The translations under genes and the position numbers were made by a program. Below are positions 1 to 8,292 of a stretch of DNA of 64,000 nt, piece after piece (positions within the stretch are counted from its first letter, which is position 1; every line of letters starts with the position of its first letter). Under the pieces are notes generated by a model. The model made no database searches. It was given only the letters and a program-made list of their open reading frames with translations, and was not told the DNA's origin. The DNA comes from ECT2AJA-110-A sp035399845. GTDB lineage: Bacteria; Planctomycetota; Phycisphaerae; UBA1845; UTPLA1. Location of the stretch: positions 116,159-180,158 of the forward strand of contig DAOPJV010000003.1 of NCBI GenBank assembly GCA_035399845.1, written 5' to 3'.

Positions 1-314
1 TCGGAATCCGGGTCGCGCGGATCCGTCCCGAGGCGCAGTTCATCGAGCGTGAGGAGACCGTCCTGGTCTTCATCGATCACCAGCGGCGCCAACGGAAAGT
101 CGCCGAAGGGATTGCCCTCGTCATCGACATGCGACGCGTCGGCGCCGGACGGGGACGTGTTCGTTGTCGGCGATTCGGCCGCAGGGCGAACGCCAACGGG
201 AAGCGTCTCGCAGCCGGCGCCGAGGAGCGCGAGCGACGCCAGCGCCACGCGCCATCCATGTCGAGTCATCCCCACGAATCGTTCGCTCCGTTTGTTGTAT
301 CCATGCGTCATCAT
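1..314 (-). CDS. Partial lipoprotein with a calcium-binding (thrombospondin 3-like) motif
   Basis: The reading frame runs off the left edge of the window, so only the N-terminus is seen. A signal peptide ends in the lipobox LLGAGC, followed by a Ser/Thr/Pro-rich linker and an acidic motif DEDQDGLLTLDELRLGTDP, which matches the DxDxDG calcium-binding type. It is probably an outer-surface or periplasmic lipoprotein. Start is uncertain: tandem ATGs at 314 and 311, or ATG at 269, which would give a compact 20-residue signal peptide; none has a strong Shine-Dalgarno. It follows the 506-residue lipoprotein gene on the same strand after 30 bases, so the two are probably co-transcribed. Calcium motifs of the same type occur in the giant protein upstream, hinting at a shared surface role (inference). 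Confidence 0.7.
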   Translation of the reverse strand, partial: MMTHGYNKRSERFVGMTRHGWRVALASLALLGAGCETLPVGVRPAAESPTTNTSPSGADASHVDDEGNPFGDFPLAPLVIDEDQDGLLTLDELRLGTDPRDPDS

Positions 315-344
315 GATTCGCAGCCCCGTCTCAGGCGCACGCGA

Positions 345-1856
345 CTATTGCGCCGGATTGCTCCGTTCCGCCATGATCCGCAGGCTGGACTCGAGCCGCG
401 CCGGAACCGGTTCAACGAACGTTTCGAGCAGCGCCGTCACGGCGTCATACGTGGCCTGAAGGACCTCGGCGTCACTCGCCTCATCCGCAAGCAGCTCATC
501 CTCCGCACGCATCATCTCGGTACACGTCTGCGTCGGTCCGAACAGCGAACCACACACACCCGCCTCGGCGGCGACACTTCCCCAGCCGACCAGCTCGCGC
601 TGCGGCTGCTGCGGCGCATTGATGAAACCATCGCGATCCAGCGCGAACAGCACGGCCGAGTAAATACTGAGCTGCGTGCAGAACGTCGCATCAGCGCCAA
701 GGTCCGCGTCGGCGGCGATGTTCTCGAAGACACTGCCCGCGGGAATCGGAAAACCCGCGACGACATCGGCGCCCGCCATGACGGGATCACAGTCACTTTC
801 CGATGCGCGTCCGCTCCGTGACTGCGCCTGCAGGTAATTCAGAACATCGATCACTTCGTAGGCCAGATAGCCCGTTGTCCTGAAGGCGCTGTCATTGACG
901 TTGGCGTACCACGCGATGACCTGCTCGGCCGTCCCGTCGAGGATGAGAATCGTGTCGCCCGATCGAACCCCCGCAAAGGTTCCCGCGCCGTCGGCCACGA
1001 TGTGCATCACGGCGCCCCCCGATCGAAGCAGGATGTGCTCCGTCGCCGCGTCGGAGGGACCGAGCAGCGTCAGGCTGCGATCGGTATCGAACTCCGACAG
1101 CGTCGCTCGGCGTGGACTGGCCGGATCCAGATAGAACTCGATCACGTAGGCGCCGCTGACACCCATCTGAATCTGCGGATCGGCGGGCTTCATCGCCTCG
1201 ATCGCCGTCATGATGGAGAAGATCGCCAGCAGGGGCTGCAGGAAACCGCCGATCGGCGTCAGCAACGCGGATATCAGCGACAGCAGCCCGGCAAGACCCG
1301 GATCGACCTGCGACTGCTCGGCGGCGCCGTCGTATTTGCCACCGTCCATGTCGTTGGCGATCGCCAGAAGATCGCGATTCGCGTCCAGCAGGGAACGCGT
1401 CGATCGCTCATTCGCGACATCCGCCTTGCCCGCCTCGCGACGCCATTCGAGATCGTCCGTCGCCCGCATTGCGACCACGCGGCGCGACGCGTCGAGTTCG
1501 AGCGTCAGGTCCCGCAGCGCTCCGTGAATCGTCAGCGACGTCACGATCGGCTGGGCGCCGGCGACATCGATGTGTCCACTGAGCAGCGCGTCGCCGTTGC
1601 GATCGATCAGTCGAAACGTTCCGGCGTTCAGGTCGACATCCAGTGTCTTCGCCCTGGCGGCGGTCGTGCCGGCGAGGGCGCGTCCCAGGACACTGGTTCC
1701 GTCGATGGCCAGGACCTGGCGCCCCCCGGCCGCCAGTGTTGGTTCGGCGCCGCTGCCACAGCCCGCGTGCAGCCAGAGCGTATTCAGCGTGAGCAGCAGA
1801 CACAGGCAGGATTTCAGGCGTCTGACATTGAGGCGTCGTCGATTTCGTGCGCTCAT
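345..1856 (-). CDS. Hypothetical lipoprotein
   Basis: Predicted 503-residue protein; I do not recognise the family. The N-terminus has an Arg-rich n-region, a hydrophobic stretch and lipobox LHAGC. The mature protein begins with a beta-rich stretch (about 40-130), has a hydrophobic segment near 190-220 rich in Leu/Ile (LLSLISALLTPIGGFLQPLL) that could be membrane-associated, and ends in an Ala/Glu-rich helical tail. Several Cys in the second half could form disulfides. ATG at 1856 is preferred because AGGTGGAG lies just upstream; a GTG nine bases earlier is less likely. It is downstream of the giant lipoprotein, separated by a terminator-like hairpin, and directly upstream of another lipoprotein. 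Function unknown. Confidence 0.8.
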   Translation of the reverse strand: MSARNRRRLNVRRLKSCLCLLLTLNTLWLHAGCGSGAEPTLAAGGRQVLAIDGTSVLGRALAGTTAARAKTLDVDLNAGTFRLIDRNGDALLSGHIDVAGAQPIVTSLTIHGALRDLTLELDASRRVVAMRATDDLEWRREAGKADVANERSTRSLLDANRDLLAIANDMDGGKYDGAAEQSQVDPGLAGLLSLISALLTPIGGFLQPLLAIFSIMTAIEAMKPADPQIQMGVSGAYVIEFYLDPASPRRATLSEFDTDRSLTLLGPSDAATEHILLRSGGAVMHIVADGAGTFAGVRSGDTILILDGTAEQVIAWYANVNDSAFRTTGYLAYEVIDVLNYLQAQSRSGRASESDCDPVMAGADVVAGFPIPAGSVFENIAADADLGADATFCTQLSIYSAVLFALDRDGFINAPQQPQRELVGWGSVAAEAGVCGSLFGPTQTCTEMMRAEDELLADEASDAEVLQATYDAVTALLETFVEPVPARLESSLRIMAERSNPAQ

Positions 1857-1922
1857 GATCTCCACCTATTGCGTCGGACCCCGGCGCCGCAGCGCGACTG
1901 GCCCGATTTGTTCAGAGACGTC

Positions 1923-1966
1923 AAAAAAACGTCCCGGCCCCCTCCCCGTGGGAGGAGAGGGCCGGG
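1923..1966 (-). terminator. Rho-independent terminator of the giant lipoprotein gene
   Basis: Read on the minus strand, a GC-rich inverted repeat (CCCGGCCCTC paired with GGGGCCGGG around a CCCAC loop region) is followed by seven T. It starts 22 bases after the stop codon of the 1988-7411 gene, so that gene is probably mostly transcribed alone, with read-through or a separate promoter for the two lipoprotein genes beyond. Confidence 0.8.
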
Positions 1967-1987
1967 TTCCAGCCGAACGAGGTTCGA

Positions 1988-4900
1988 CTAGGCCGGTGCG
2001 ATCGAGATGTTGAACGTGATCACGTCATCATCCAGACACGAGTCGTCGTACTCACCCGGAACGGGCTGGATCGTCAGGTTGCTGCCAGTCATCACATTGA
2101 AATTGAACGAGGTCCCGGCCCGCGATCCGAATGTCCAGACTTCGTCGTCATTCGGGTCGTCCTCGCGAACCTCACCTGACAGGTAGAACGTCGTGCCGGG
2201 ACGCAGCAGGAACGTCGTCGTGAAGCCGCTGCCGAACATGACGGTCTCATTCTCATCGACGTCGGCCGCGCTTCGCGTGAACGTGTCCGTCAGACCGTTG
2301 TGATGGACACGCAGCGTGATGATGTACTCACCGTCGCCCGGATCGTCTTCACACTCATCAGCGCCGACGGCCAGGCTCACAAAACTGACGGTCACGAGCT
2401 TGCCGCAGCCGTCCGGGGCGCCGTCGACCATGATGTCATCGACACGACCGTCGCCGTCCGTATCAGGGTTGTTCGGATCCGTGCCCTGGTTGCGTTCCTG
2501 GCCATCGGGCACGCCGTCATTGTCCCAGTCGCTCGACGTCGGCCTCGAGGAGACTTCAAGCGGCAACTGCGACACGGCGCCGCCCGCGGTGACAATGCAC
2601 GGCGAAATCACCCACGTTTCGAAGATCTCCTCGCGATCGTCGAGTCCGTCGGCGTCGGTATCCGCGAGAACGATGCTTGTTCCGTAGGCGTCTTCAATCG
2701 GTGTGAACGCGCAGCGATCCGCGTCAAAACAGAGGTCCTGGAAGTCGCGATACAGTGGCAGCGGAACGCTGAACTGGGATTCGGGATTGAACTCGTCCGT
2801 ATCCAGCAGCCCGTCGCCGTCCGTGTCGCGATCGTTCGGATCGCTCCGCACCATCATTTCGAGAAGATCGGGCAGTCCGTCGTGATCCGTGTCCGGTTCG
2901 AACTTGTCCGACGTCACGATGACACAGCCCGCCGGCGGATTGAACTCGTCCGTCACCACGATGAAACCGCCCGCCGCATTACGGCACATGAGCTGGCCGT
3001 TGATGACGGCGCCGATGAACCATCCCGTGTCTTCCACGTAATTGACGAGGCCGTCCCGATCGTTGTCCCTGAAGCGCGACGCATCCGTGACGTCATTCGG
3101 GTTCGCCGTCAGGGATCGCTCGACGCCGTCAAACAGCGCGTCGGCGTCGGTATCACGATTGAGCGGATCTGTCGCAAAGTTCCTGAGGTGCGGGGCGCCG
3201 AAGAGGTCGTCGCCCATGGGTGTTGAATCAACCACGCCGTTATTGCCCGCCCGCACGAGCACGGCGCCGGGAACAACATTCGCGCCGCTGCTGATGTTGA
3301 TCCTCGCCCGCAGCCGCGCCGACGAGAAGCACCCCGGACCACCCGAGAAGGTCACGATCATGCCGTCCGAGATGCCGGCCATCGTGTAGGCCTTCGGCTG
3401 CGGATTCCACTCGTCAAAGTCGATTCCCGTCAGACAGGTTCCGCCGGGGCAGCCGGAGTCCTCGCAGGAATCGCCGGCCATCACTGTCGACATGACGTCG
3501 TCGCCCGTACAGGCGCCGAAGCACGTGGCGCAGGCCCCGCCCCCCGCGACAGGTTCGTCGTCGCCGGCGGCGTTCGTGTCGATCTGTCCGTTGGGTCCCG
3601 GCGAGATAACGACATCTCCCGGGTTCGCCATCATGCCGACAGCGATCACCTGGATGTCGTCACCGGCGGCCGTGGTATCGACGGTCCCGTTGCCGTTCAT
3701 CTGCGGTTCGATGATGACGGGCACACAGACGCCCGGCATACCCACGGCTGAGTCGAGCATGTTGTTCGGCCCGGGGAGAATCACGACGTCGCCCGGCATG
3801 ACCGGCGTGCCGACGGGAACCACCTGGAGGTCATCGCCCACGGCGACGGTATCGGCGAAACCGTTGCCGCCCGTTGTCGGCTCGATGATCGCGTTGCCCG
3901 TCGCCGCATCGCAGACGGGATCGTCTTCGCGGATCGACGCCGTCAGCGCAAACGTATCCGACGGCGCAACGTCGAAGCTGAAGCCGTTCGGGTCCGTCGC
4001 GTCGTCGAAGTTTCGCAGACCGAACTGCGGCAGCGTGGCCTGGTCATTCAATGTGAACAGCGTCTGCGTCGCGTTCTTTCGAATCTTGAGGCTGAACGAA
4101 TACTCGCCGTCGTCGGCGCCGTCGCACGCGTTGCCCCGCGGTTCGAAATCGAGGAATGTCACAGTGACGGTCCGCGTGCTCATCGGCGACGCCCCGATCT
4201 GAATGTCGTCGCCGATGGCGACTGTTTCGGGCAGGCCGTTGCCGCCATCGAGGATGATACCCGTCGCCTCCAGCCGCTCCGTACCCGTCGGATTGCTTTC
4301 AATCGTTCCGTTGGGACCCGGCGCGATGACGACGTCGCCCGGCGCCACGGGATCACCGACGGCAATGACCTGGATGTCATCCAGGACCGCGAGCGTTTCG
4401 GCAACACCAGTGCGCGTCGCGACGATGACCGCCGACTGATACTGCGGCACATGGCGGATCAGGGCGCCGTCACGCCGCAGCACGTCGTAGCCGCCAAGTT
4501 CGTCAGAATCGGAGATGCCGTCGTCGTCCGTGTCCTGCTTGATCGGATCGGTTCCGTAGAATCGCTCCTCATCATCGAACAGGCGATCGCTGTCCGTGTC
4601 CGGTGAGATCGGATCGGAGTAGGCGAAGTAACTCGGCCGGCCTTCGACCTGCACCGGCCAGCCCAGTCGAACCTCCTCATAGTCACGAACAGTATCGAAG
4701 TCGAAGACGTTGGTATCGCAACCCGGCTGACCATCACCCAGCGGGCAGCCATCCGTGTTGTCATCCCGATCGGAACTGCCGTAGAGGAATTCCTCTCGGG
4801 CGAAGAGACCGTCGTCGTCCTTGTCCTGCACGTAGGCGATCGAAATGACATCGCCCGCATTCAGCGGGATATCATCGAAATCCACGCTCGGATCAAAATC

Positions 4901-7411
4901 GCGCGTCGTGAAGATCGTCCAGAAGCGACGTTCGCCGAAGTTGTTCTCCACGCCGCCGATTCGGGTCAGGACCTCAACTTCGCGACAGGCGCCGTTCGGA
5001 CAATCGCCGCCCTCCCCGCAGCCGCCCCCGGGGCCCTGGACCACGTCATCCCCGATCGGATCGGTGTCGATCCGGTGGTTCGGCCCCGCGCCAATGATGA
5101 TCTGGCCGACGCCGGCGGGATCGCCGACGGCTATCAACTGCGTGTCGTCGCCCATCGCCACGGTATCCGCGACGCCATTGCCATTGTCGATGATGGACGG
5201 CGTCGTGTTCCCGTCACATCGCCCCACGACCCTCGTGCCATACCCGTTGACTGTCATGCGCACGTCATCGCCGCCGGGCGTCGTATCGAGCACGCCGTTC
5301 GGTCCCGCGAGAATCAGCACGCCGTCCTGTCCGGCCACTTCGCAATCTCCCGGCACGACCTGGATGTCGTCGCGGCTGGCTCGCGTATGGGCGCAGCCGT
5401 CGCCACCGTCGATGATCGTGTTGCCGACGCGGATGTCATCACCCGCAGGGACCGACTCGAGAAACTCGTTGGGCCCCGGCTCGATAATCAGACCGCCCGG
5501 CGCCACGGGCAGACAGATCGGATCGTCGAGCTGAACGTCGTCGCCGATGGCCCACGTTTCCGCACAGCCGTTCGGTCCAACGCCGATGGCGTCGAACGCC
5601 GCGTTCTTGCGCTTGCCGAGAATCTCCTGAAGCGCGTGACCGAGCGTGATGCCCGCGGGCCGCGCGTTGGCGTCGAATACACTGTTCGTGGCAACGCGAT
5701 AACGCTCCACGGCGCCGTTGCCATAGTCAATGATGAGCCCCGCCGTGCGATCGTTCACATCCTGCGTAATGAACGCCAGATTGCGGCCCGCCTCGTCGAC
5801 AACATCGAAGTTCGCCACCTTGAACAACAGACCGCGCGGGCTGCGCATCAGGTCCTCGACGAGACTCGGATAGACTTCCGTGCTCTTGAAGACGAACGGC
5901 CCCCGCTCGCCCTGTGGACTGAGCGCATACTGCGGATTGGCGCCGGTATCGACTGTCAACGCCGACAGCAGTGTCGCAACGGGCACAAAGACCGATCGGT
6001 TCGTCGGATCCTGAGTGAGCGCCGTCAGTTCGAGGTTGCTGATGTTGAACGCCGTATCGCCGTCATTCAGGACGCTGACGAGCACCTCGACGCTCGCCCC
6101 CTCAACGGTCCGCGTCACGGACTGCGTCTCGTCCACCTGCGCCGTTGTCGACAGCGATTCCTGATACGCCTGCTGGGCCTGTCGCGTGGACGCCTGGCTG
6201 ACGGTGGAGGTCGTCTCGTTGGCGTAGGTGAATTTCGTGCTGAGTTTCTGGCCGTTTGACGATTCCGTTTCCGTACCAACCTTGGTACCACGGGACAGTT
6301 CAAGGCCCGCCTCGCCGACGAGCTTGTTCACTTCCGTCTCGCTCGTCTGATAGGTTTTCGATTCGCTCTCCGTCAGCGTGACTTCCGTTGATTCCGCGAC
6401 GCTCTGACTCTGTCCCTGCGTGTCGGTATAGGCGAATCGCGTATCGAGGCGCAGCGCCATGTCGCCGACATCGATGCGTGGTCGCGGGAGGTCCGCGATG
6501 AGCGGATTCCGCGTCGCCAGGATAGTCTCGACGTTGTCGGCGATGCCGTCGCCATCGGTATCGCTCAGCAGGGGCGAGGTTCGAAATACGTTGATCTCCG
6601 AGGCGTCGGGAATGCCGTCGGCGTCCGTATCCTGCCGAACGATACTCGTGAAATGCACGAACAACTCGTCTCGATCGTTGATCGTGTCGTCGTCCGTGTC
6701 CTTGTCCGTGGGATCGCTCCGGCGGAGCTTTTCCTGCAGGTCGCTGAGACCATCGCCGTCCGTGTCGACGACGCTCGGATCGCTGACGACGCCGCGCTCG
6801 ACGACTTCGCCGTCCGTCATCGTGATGCGCACGATCCAGCCAAGCTGCTCCTCGGCGTCGGGGAGGCCGTCGCCGTCGGTATCGGGTCCGCCGTTCGCCG
6901 CGGCCGTCCCCCAGAACGAGATGTCGGAGTCGATGCGACCGTCGAAGGCGATCTGTTTCGGCGCCATCGGAATGCCGACGCGATCCTTCACATTGATCAC
7001 GGCCAGATCGTACTGGACGGGGCTCTGGGCCCACGTCGTCAGTTCGACAGCCGTCCGATCCAGATCGACGAACCTGGCGGACATCACGCCGACGTAGCCC
7101 GCCTCCGTGTTGATGTTGGTTGTTGCGATCAGGTAGTTCGACGGCTCGGTGGCGCTGTCGCCCATCACTTTGTCGTAGGAGACGACAACCGTCGTATTGC
7201 CCAGCGAGATGGCGCCGATCACGCGCGGCCGCTCTCGATTGGAACTGTCGGCGGCGGATGTCGGCTGTGTCGTTGGCAACTGGAACGCCGATGGCGTGTC
7301 CGGCGCCGACTGCTGTGCGCACTCCGCCGCCAGCAGACTGATCAGACCGCCGGCGCTCAGGCAGGCGATCGTGAACCTCATGAAACGGGAATGTCGATGT
7401 CGAGTCGCCAT
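1988..7411 (-). CDS. Giant lipoprotein with protective-antigen-like pore core and calcium-binding repeats
   Basis: 1807 residues with lipobox LAAEC (Cys31), so a lipid-anchored surface or outer-membrane protein is expected. Domains in order: Ig-like beta domain about 60-165; DxDxDG calcium motifs from 176; a region 176-600 resembling the calcium-binding plus pore-forming domain of anthrax protective antigen (see findings), with a Ser/Thr-rich alternating stretch 325-435 as the candidate membrane loop; repeats of GPNGxxDTxxxGDDxQ type at about 605-795, 995-1075, 1175-1290 and 1380-1405; further DTDGDG motifs at 935-970, 1415-1455 and after 1505; two related beta domains at about 1080-1170 and at the C-terminus, each containing CxxxxxDGEY. 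No PA14 domain is visible. ATG 7411 has GAGGAG at good spacing. Host-cell toxin, predator factor or adhesin are all possible; homology is seen, function is inferred. Confidence 0.85.
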   Translation of the reverse strand: MATRHRHSRFMRFTIACLSAGGLISLLAAECAQQSAPDTPSAFQLPTTQPTSAADSSNRERPRVIGAISLGNTTVVVSYDKVMGDSATEPSNYLIATTNINTEAGYVGVMSARFVDLDRTAVELTTWAQSPVQYDLAVINVKDRVGIPMAPKQIAFDGRIDSDISFWGTAAANGGPDTDGDGLPDAEEQLGWIVRITMTDGEVVERGVVSDPSVVDTDGDGLSDLQEKLRRSDPTDKDTDDDTINDRDELFVHFTSIVRQDTDADGIPDASEINVFRTSPLLSDTDGDGIADNVETILATRNPLIADLPRPRIDVGDMALRLDTRFAYTDTQGQSQSVAESTEVTLTESESKTYQTSETEVNKLVGEAGLELSRGTKVGTETESSNGQKLSTKFTYANETTSTVSQASTRQAQQAYQESLSTTAQVDETQSVTRTVEGASVEVLVSVLNDGDTAFNISNLELTALTQDPTNRSVFVPVATLLSALTVDTGANPQYALSPQGERGPFVFKSTEVYPSLVEDLMRSPRGLLFKVANFDVVDEAGRNLAFITQDVNDRTAGLIIDYGNGAVERYRVATNSVFDANARPAGITLGHALQEILGKRKNAAFDAIGVGPNGCAETWAIGDDVQLDDPICLPVAPGGLIIEPGPNEFLESVPAGDDIRVGNTIIDGGDGCAHTRASRDDIQVVPGDCEVAGQDGVLILAGPNGVLDTTPGGDDVRMTVNGYGTRVVGRCDGNTTPSIIDNGNGVADTVAMGDDTQLIAVGDPAGVGQIIIGAGPNHRIDTDPIGDDVVQGPGGGCGEGGDCPNGACREVEVLTRIGGVENNFGERRFWTIFTTRDFDPSVDFDDIPLNAGDVISIAYVQDKDDDGLFAREEFLYGSSDRDDNTDGCPLGDGQPGCDTNVFDFDTVRDYEEVRLGWPVQVEGRPSYFAYSDPISPDTDSDRLFDDEERFYGTDPIKQDTDDDGISDSDELGGYDVLRRDGALIRHVPQYQSAVIVATRTGVAETLAVLDDIQVIAVGDPVAPGDVVIAPGPNGTIESNPTGTERLEATGIILDGGNGLPETVAIGDDIQIGASPMSTRTVTVTFLDFEPRGNACDGADDGEYSFSLKIRKNATQTLFTLNDQATLPQFGLRNFDDATDPNGFSFDVAPSDTFALTASIREDDPVCDAATGNAIIEPTTGGNGFADTVAVGDDLQVVPVGTPVMPGDVVILPGPNNMLDSAVGMPGVCVPVIIEPQMNGNGTVDTTAAGDDIQVIAVGMMANPGDVVISPGPNGQIDTNAAGDDEPVAGGGACATCFGACTGDDVMSTVMAGDSCEDSGCPGGTCLTGIDFDEWNPQPKAYTMAGISDGMIVTFSGGPGCFSSARLRARINISSGANVVPGAVLVRAGNNGVVDSTPMGDDLFGAPHLRNFATDPLNRDTDADALFDGVERSLTANPNDVTDASRFRDNDRDGLVNYVEDTGWFIGAVINGQLMCRNAAGGFIVVTDEFNPPAGCVIVTSDKFEPDTDHDGLPDLLEMMVRSDPNDRDTDGDGLLDTDEFNPESQFSVPLPLYRDFQDLCFDADRCAFTPIEDAYGTSIVLADTDADGLDDREEIFETWVISPCIVTAGGAVSQLPLEVSSRPTSSDWDNDGVPDGQERNQGTDPNNPDTDGDGRVDDIMVDGAPDGCGKLVTVSFVSLAVGADECEDDPGDGEYIITLRVHHNGLTDTFTRSAADVDENETVMFGSGFTTTFLLRPGTTFYLSGEVREDDPNDDEVWTFGSRAGTSFNFNVMTGSNLTIQPVPGEYDDSCLDDDVITFNISIAPA

Positions 7412-7722
7412 GAAATCGCTCCTCGCCGTCGCAATTTGACGGCCAAGCCTTCCGTTGTCTCGAGTCAGTGGTCAGGAACCGGGAGTCGCCGGCGCCGCGC
7501 AGCGCGGCGCGGCGACAACGCCACTAGTCCATACACGGACGCGCGACGATCCCCGTCAGAATTTTTCGGAATCCGGCCGACCCCCGAGATCAGGACGCTT
7601 CAGGTGGAAAACGACACGCTATCGGCCGTGACAGAAATACAGCGCATCAGTTTTGCCTTCGATCTCCAGGGCGTTAGGGTATAGTAAATCCAGAACTTAT
7701 CGTCTCTGGGGCGCCACCAATC
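7412..7722. other. Divergent intergenic region
   Basis: 311 bases between the giant lipoprotein gene (minus) and the sigma factor gene (plus). It contains a GC-rich imperfect palindrome near 7489-7515 (GCCGGCGCCGCGC and GCGCGGCGCGGCG) and the AT-richer promoter-like stretch described separately. No small gene was found. Confidence 0.5.
7657..7685 (+). promoter_or_regulatory. Candidate promoter of the sigma factor-kinase operon
   Basis: A TATAGT hexamer at 7680-7685, in a locally AT-rich stretch, lies 37 bases upstream of the ATG at 7723. The best -35 at 17-bp spacing is CTTCGA (7657-7662), which is weak. Position and -10 match are what support it. Confidence 0.3.
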
Positions 7723-8292
7723 ATGCCGGATCATCGAATCACAGAGGCCCTTCAGCGGGTCACTCAGGGCCACGGGTCCGCCGTCGACCAGATCCTGCCG
7801 CTCGTCTACGACGAATTGCGGGACCTGGCCCGCGCCTTCATGCGCCATCAGCCGGCGGGGCATACGCTTCAGCCGACGGCGCTCGTACACGAGGCCTGCG
7901 CGAAGATGCTCGGGCCGAACGCGGGCGTCCCGGAGAACCGGGTTCACTTCTTCGCGATCGCGGCCAAGGCCATGCGCCAGGTGCTGGCCAACCATGCGCG
8001 TGACAAGCGCGCCGCCAAGCGCAGCCCGGACGGTCATCAGGTGACCTGCAGCGACATCGAGACACCGAGCGGCGGCGGCCGAATCGACATGGTCGATCTC
8101 GACGAGGCGCTGACGGAACTGTCGAATCTGGACGAACGTCAGTATCGACTCGTCGAGCTGCGATTCTTCGCGGGCATGACGATTGAGGAGGCGGCCCAGG
8201 CGATGAACGTCTCGCAGTCCACGATCGAACGTGAATGGCGCATGGCGCGGGCGTGGCTCGGCGCCCGCCTGCGTGATGGCTACGAGTCATGA
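7723..8292 (+). CDS. ECF-family RNA polymerase sigma factor
   Basis: 189 residues. Region 2 is seen as LVYDELRDLARAFMRHQ (about 27-43), and region 4 as the C-terminal helix-turn-helix around GMTIEEAAQAMNVSQSTIE (about 147-165) followed by WRMARAWL. The linker motif TLQPTALVHEACAKML is typical of the ECF subgroup common in planctomycetes and acidobacteria (Sigma70_ECF type). It should direct RNA polymerase to a small regulon. The last four bases overlap the start of the Ser/Thr kinase gene (ATGA), so the two are translationally coupled. That arrangement suggests the kinase controls the sigma factor or shares its signal; no anti-sigma factor with transmembrane-ZAS form is seen. Confidence 0.93.
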   Translation: MPDHRITEALQRVTQGHGSAVDQILPLVYDELRDLARAFMRHQPAGHTLQPTALVHEACAKMLGPNAGVPENRVHFFAIAAKAMRQVLANHARDKRAAKRSPDGHQVTCSDIETPSGGGRIDMVDLDEALTELSNLDERQYRLVELRFFAGMTIEEAAQAMNVSQSTIEREWRMARAWLGARLRDGYES

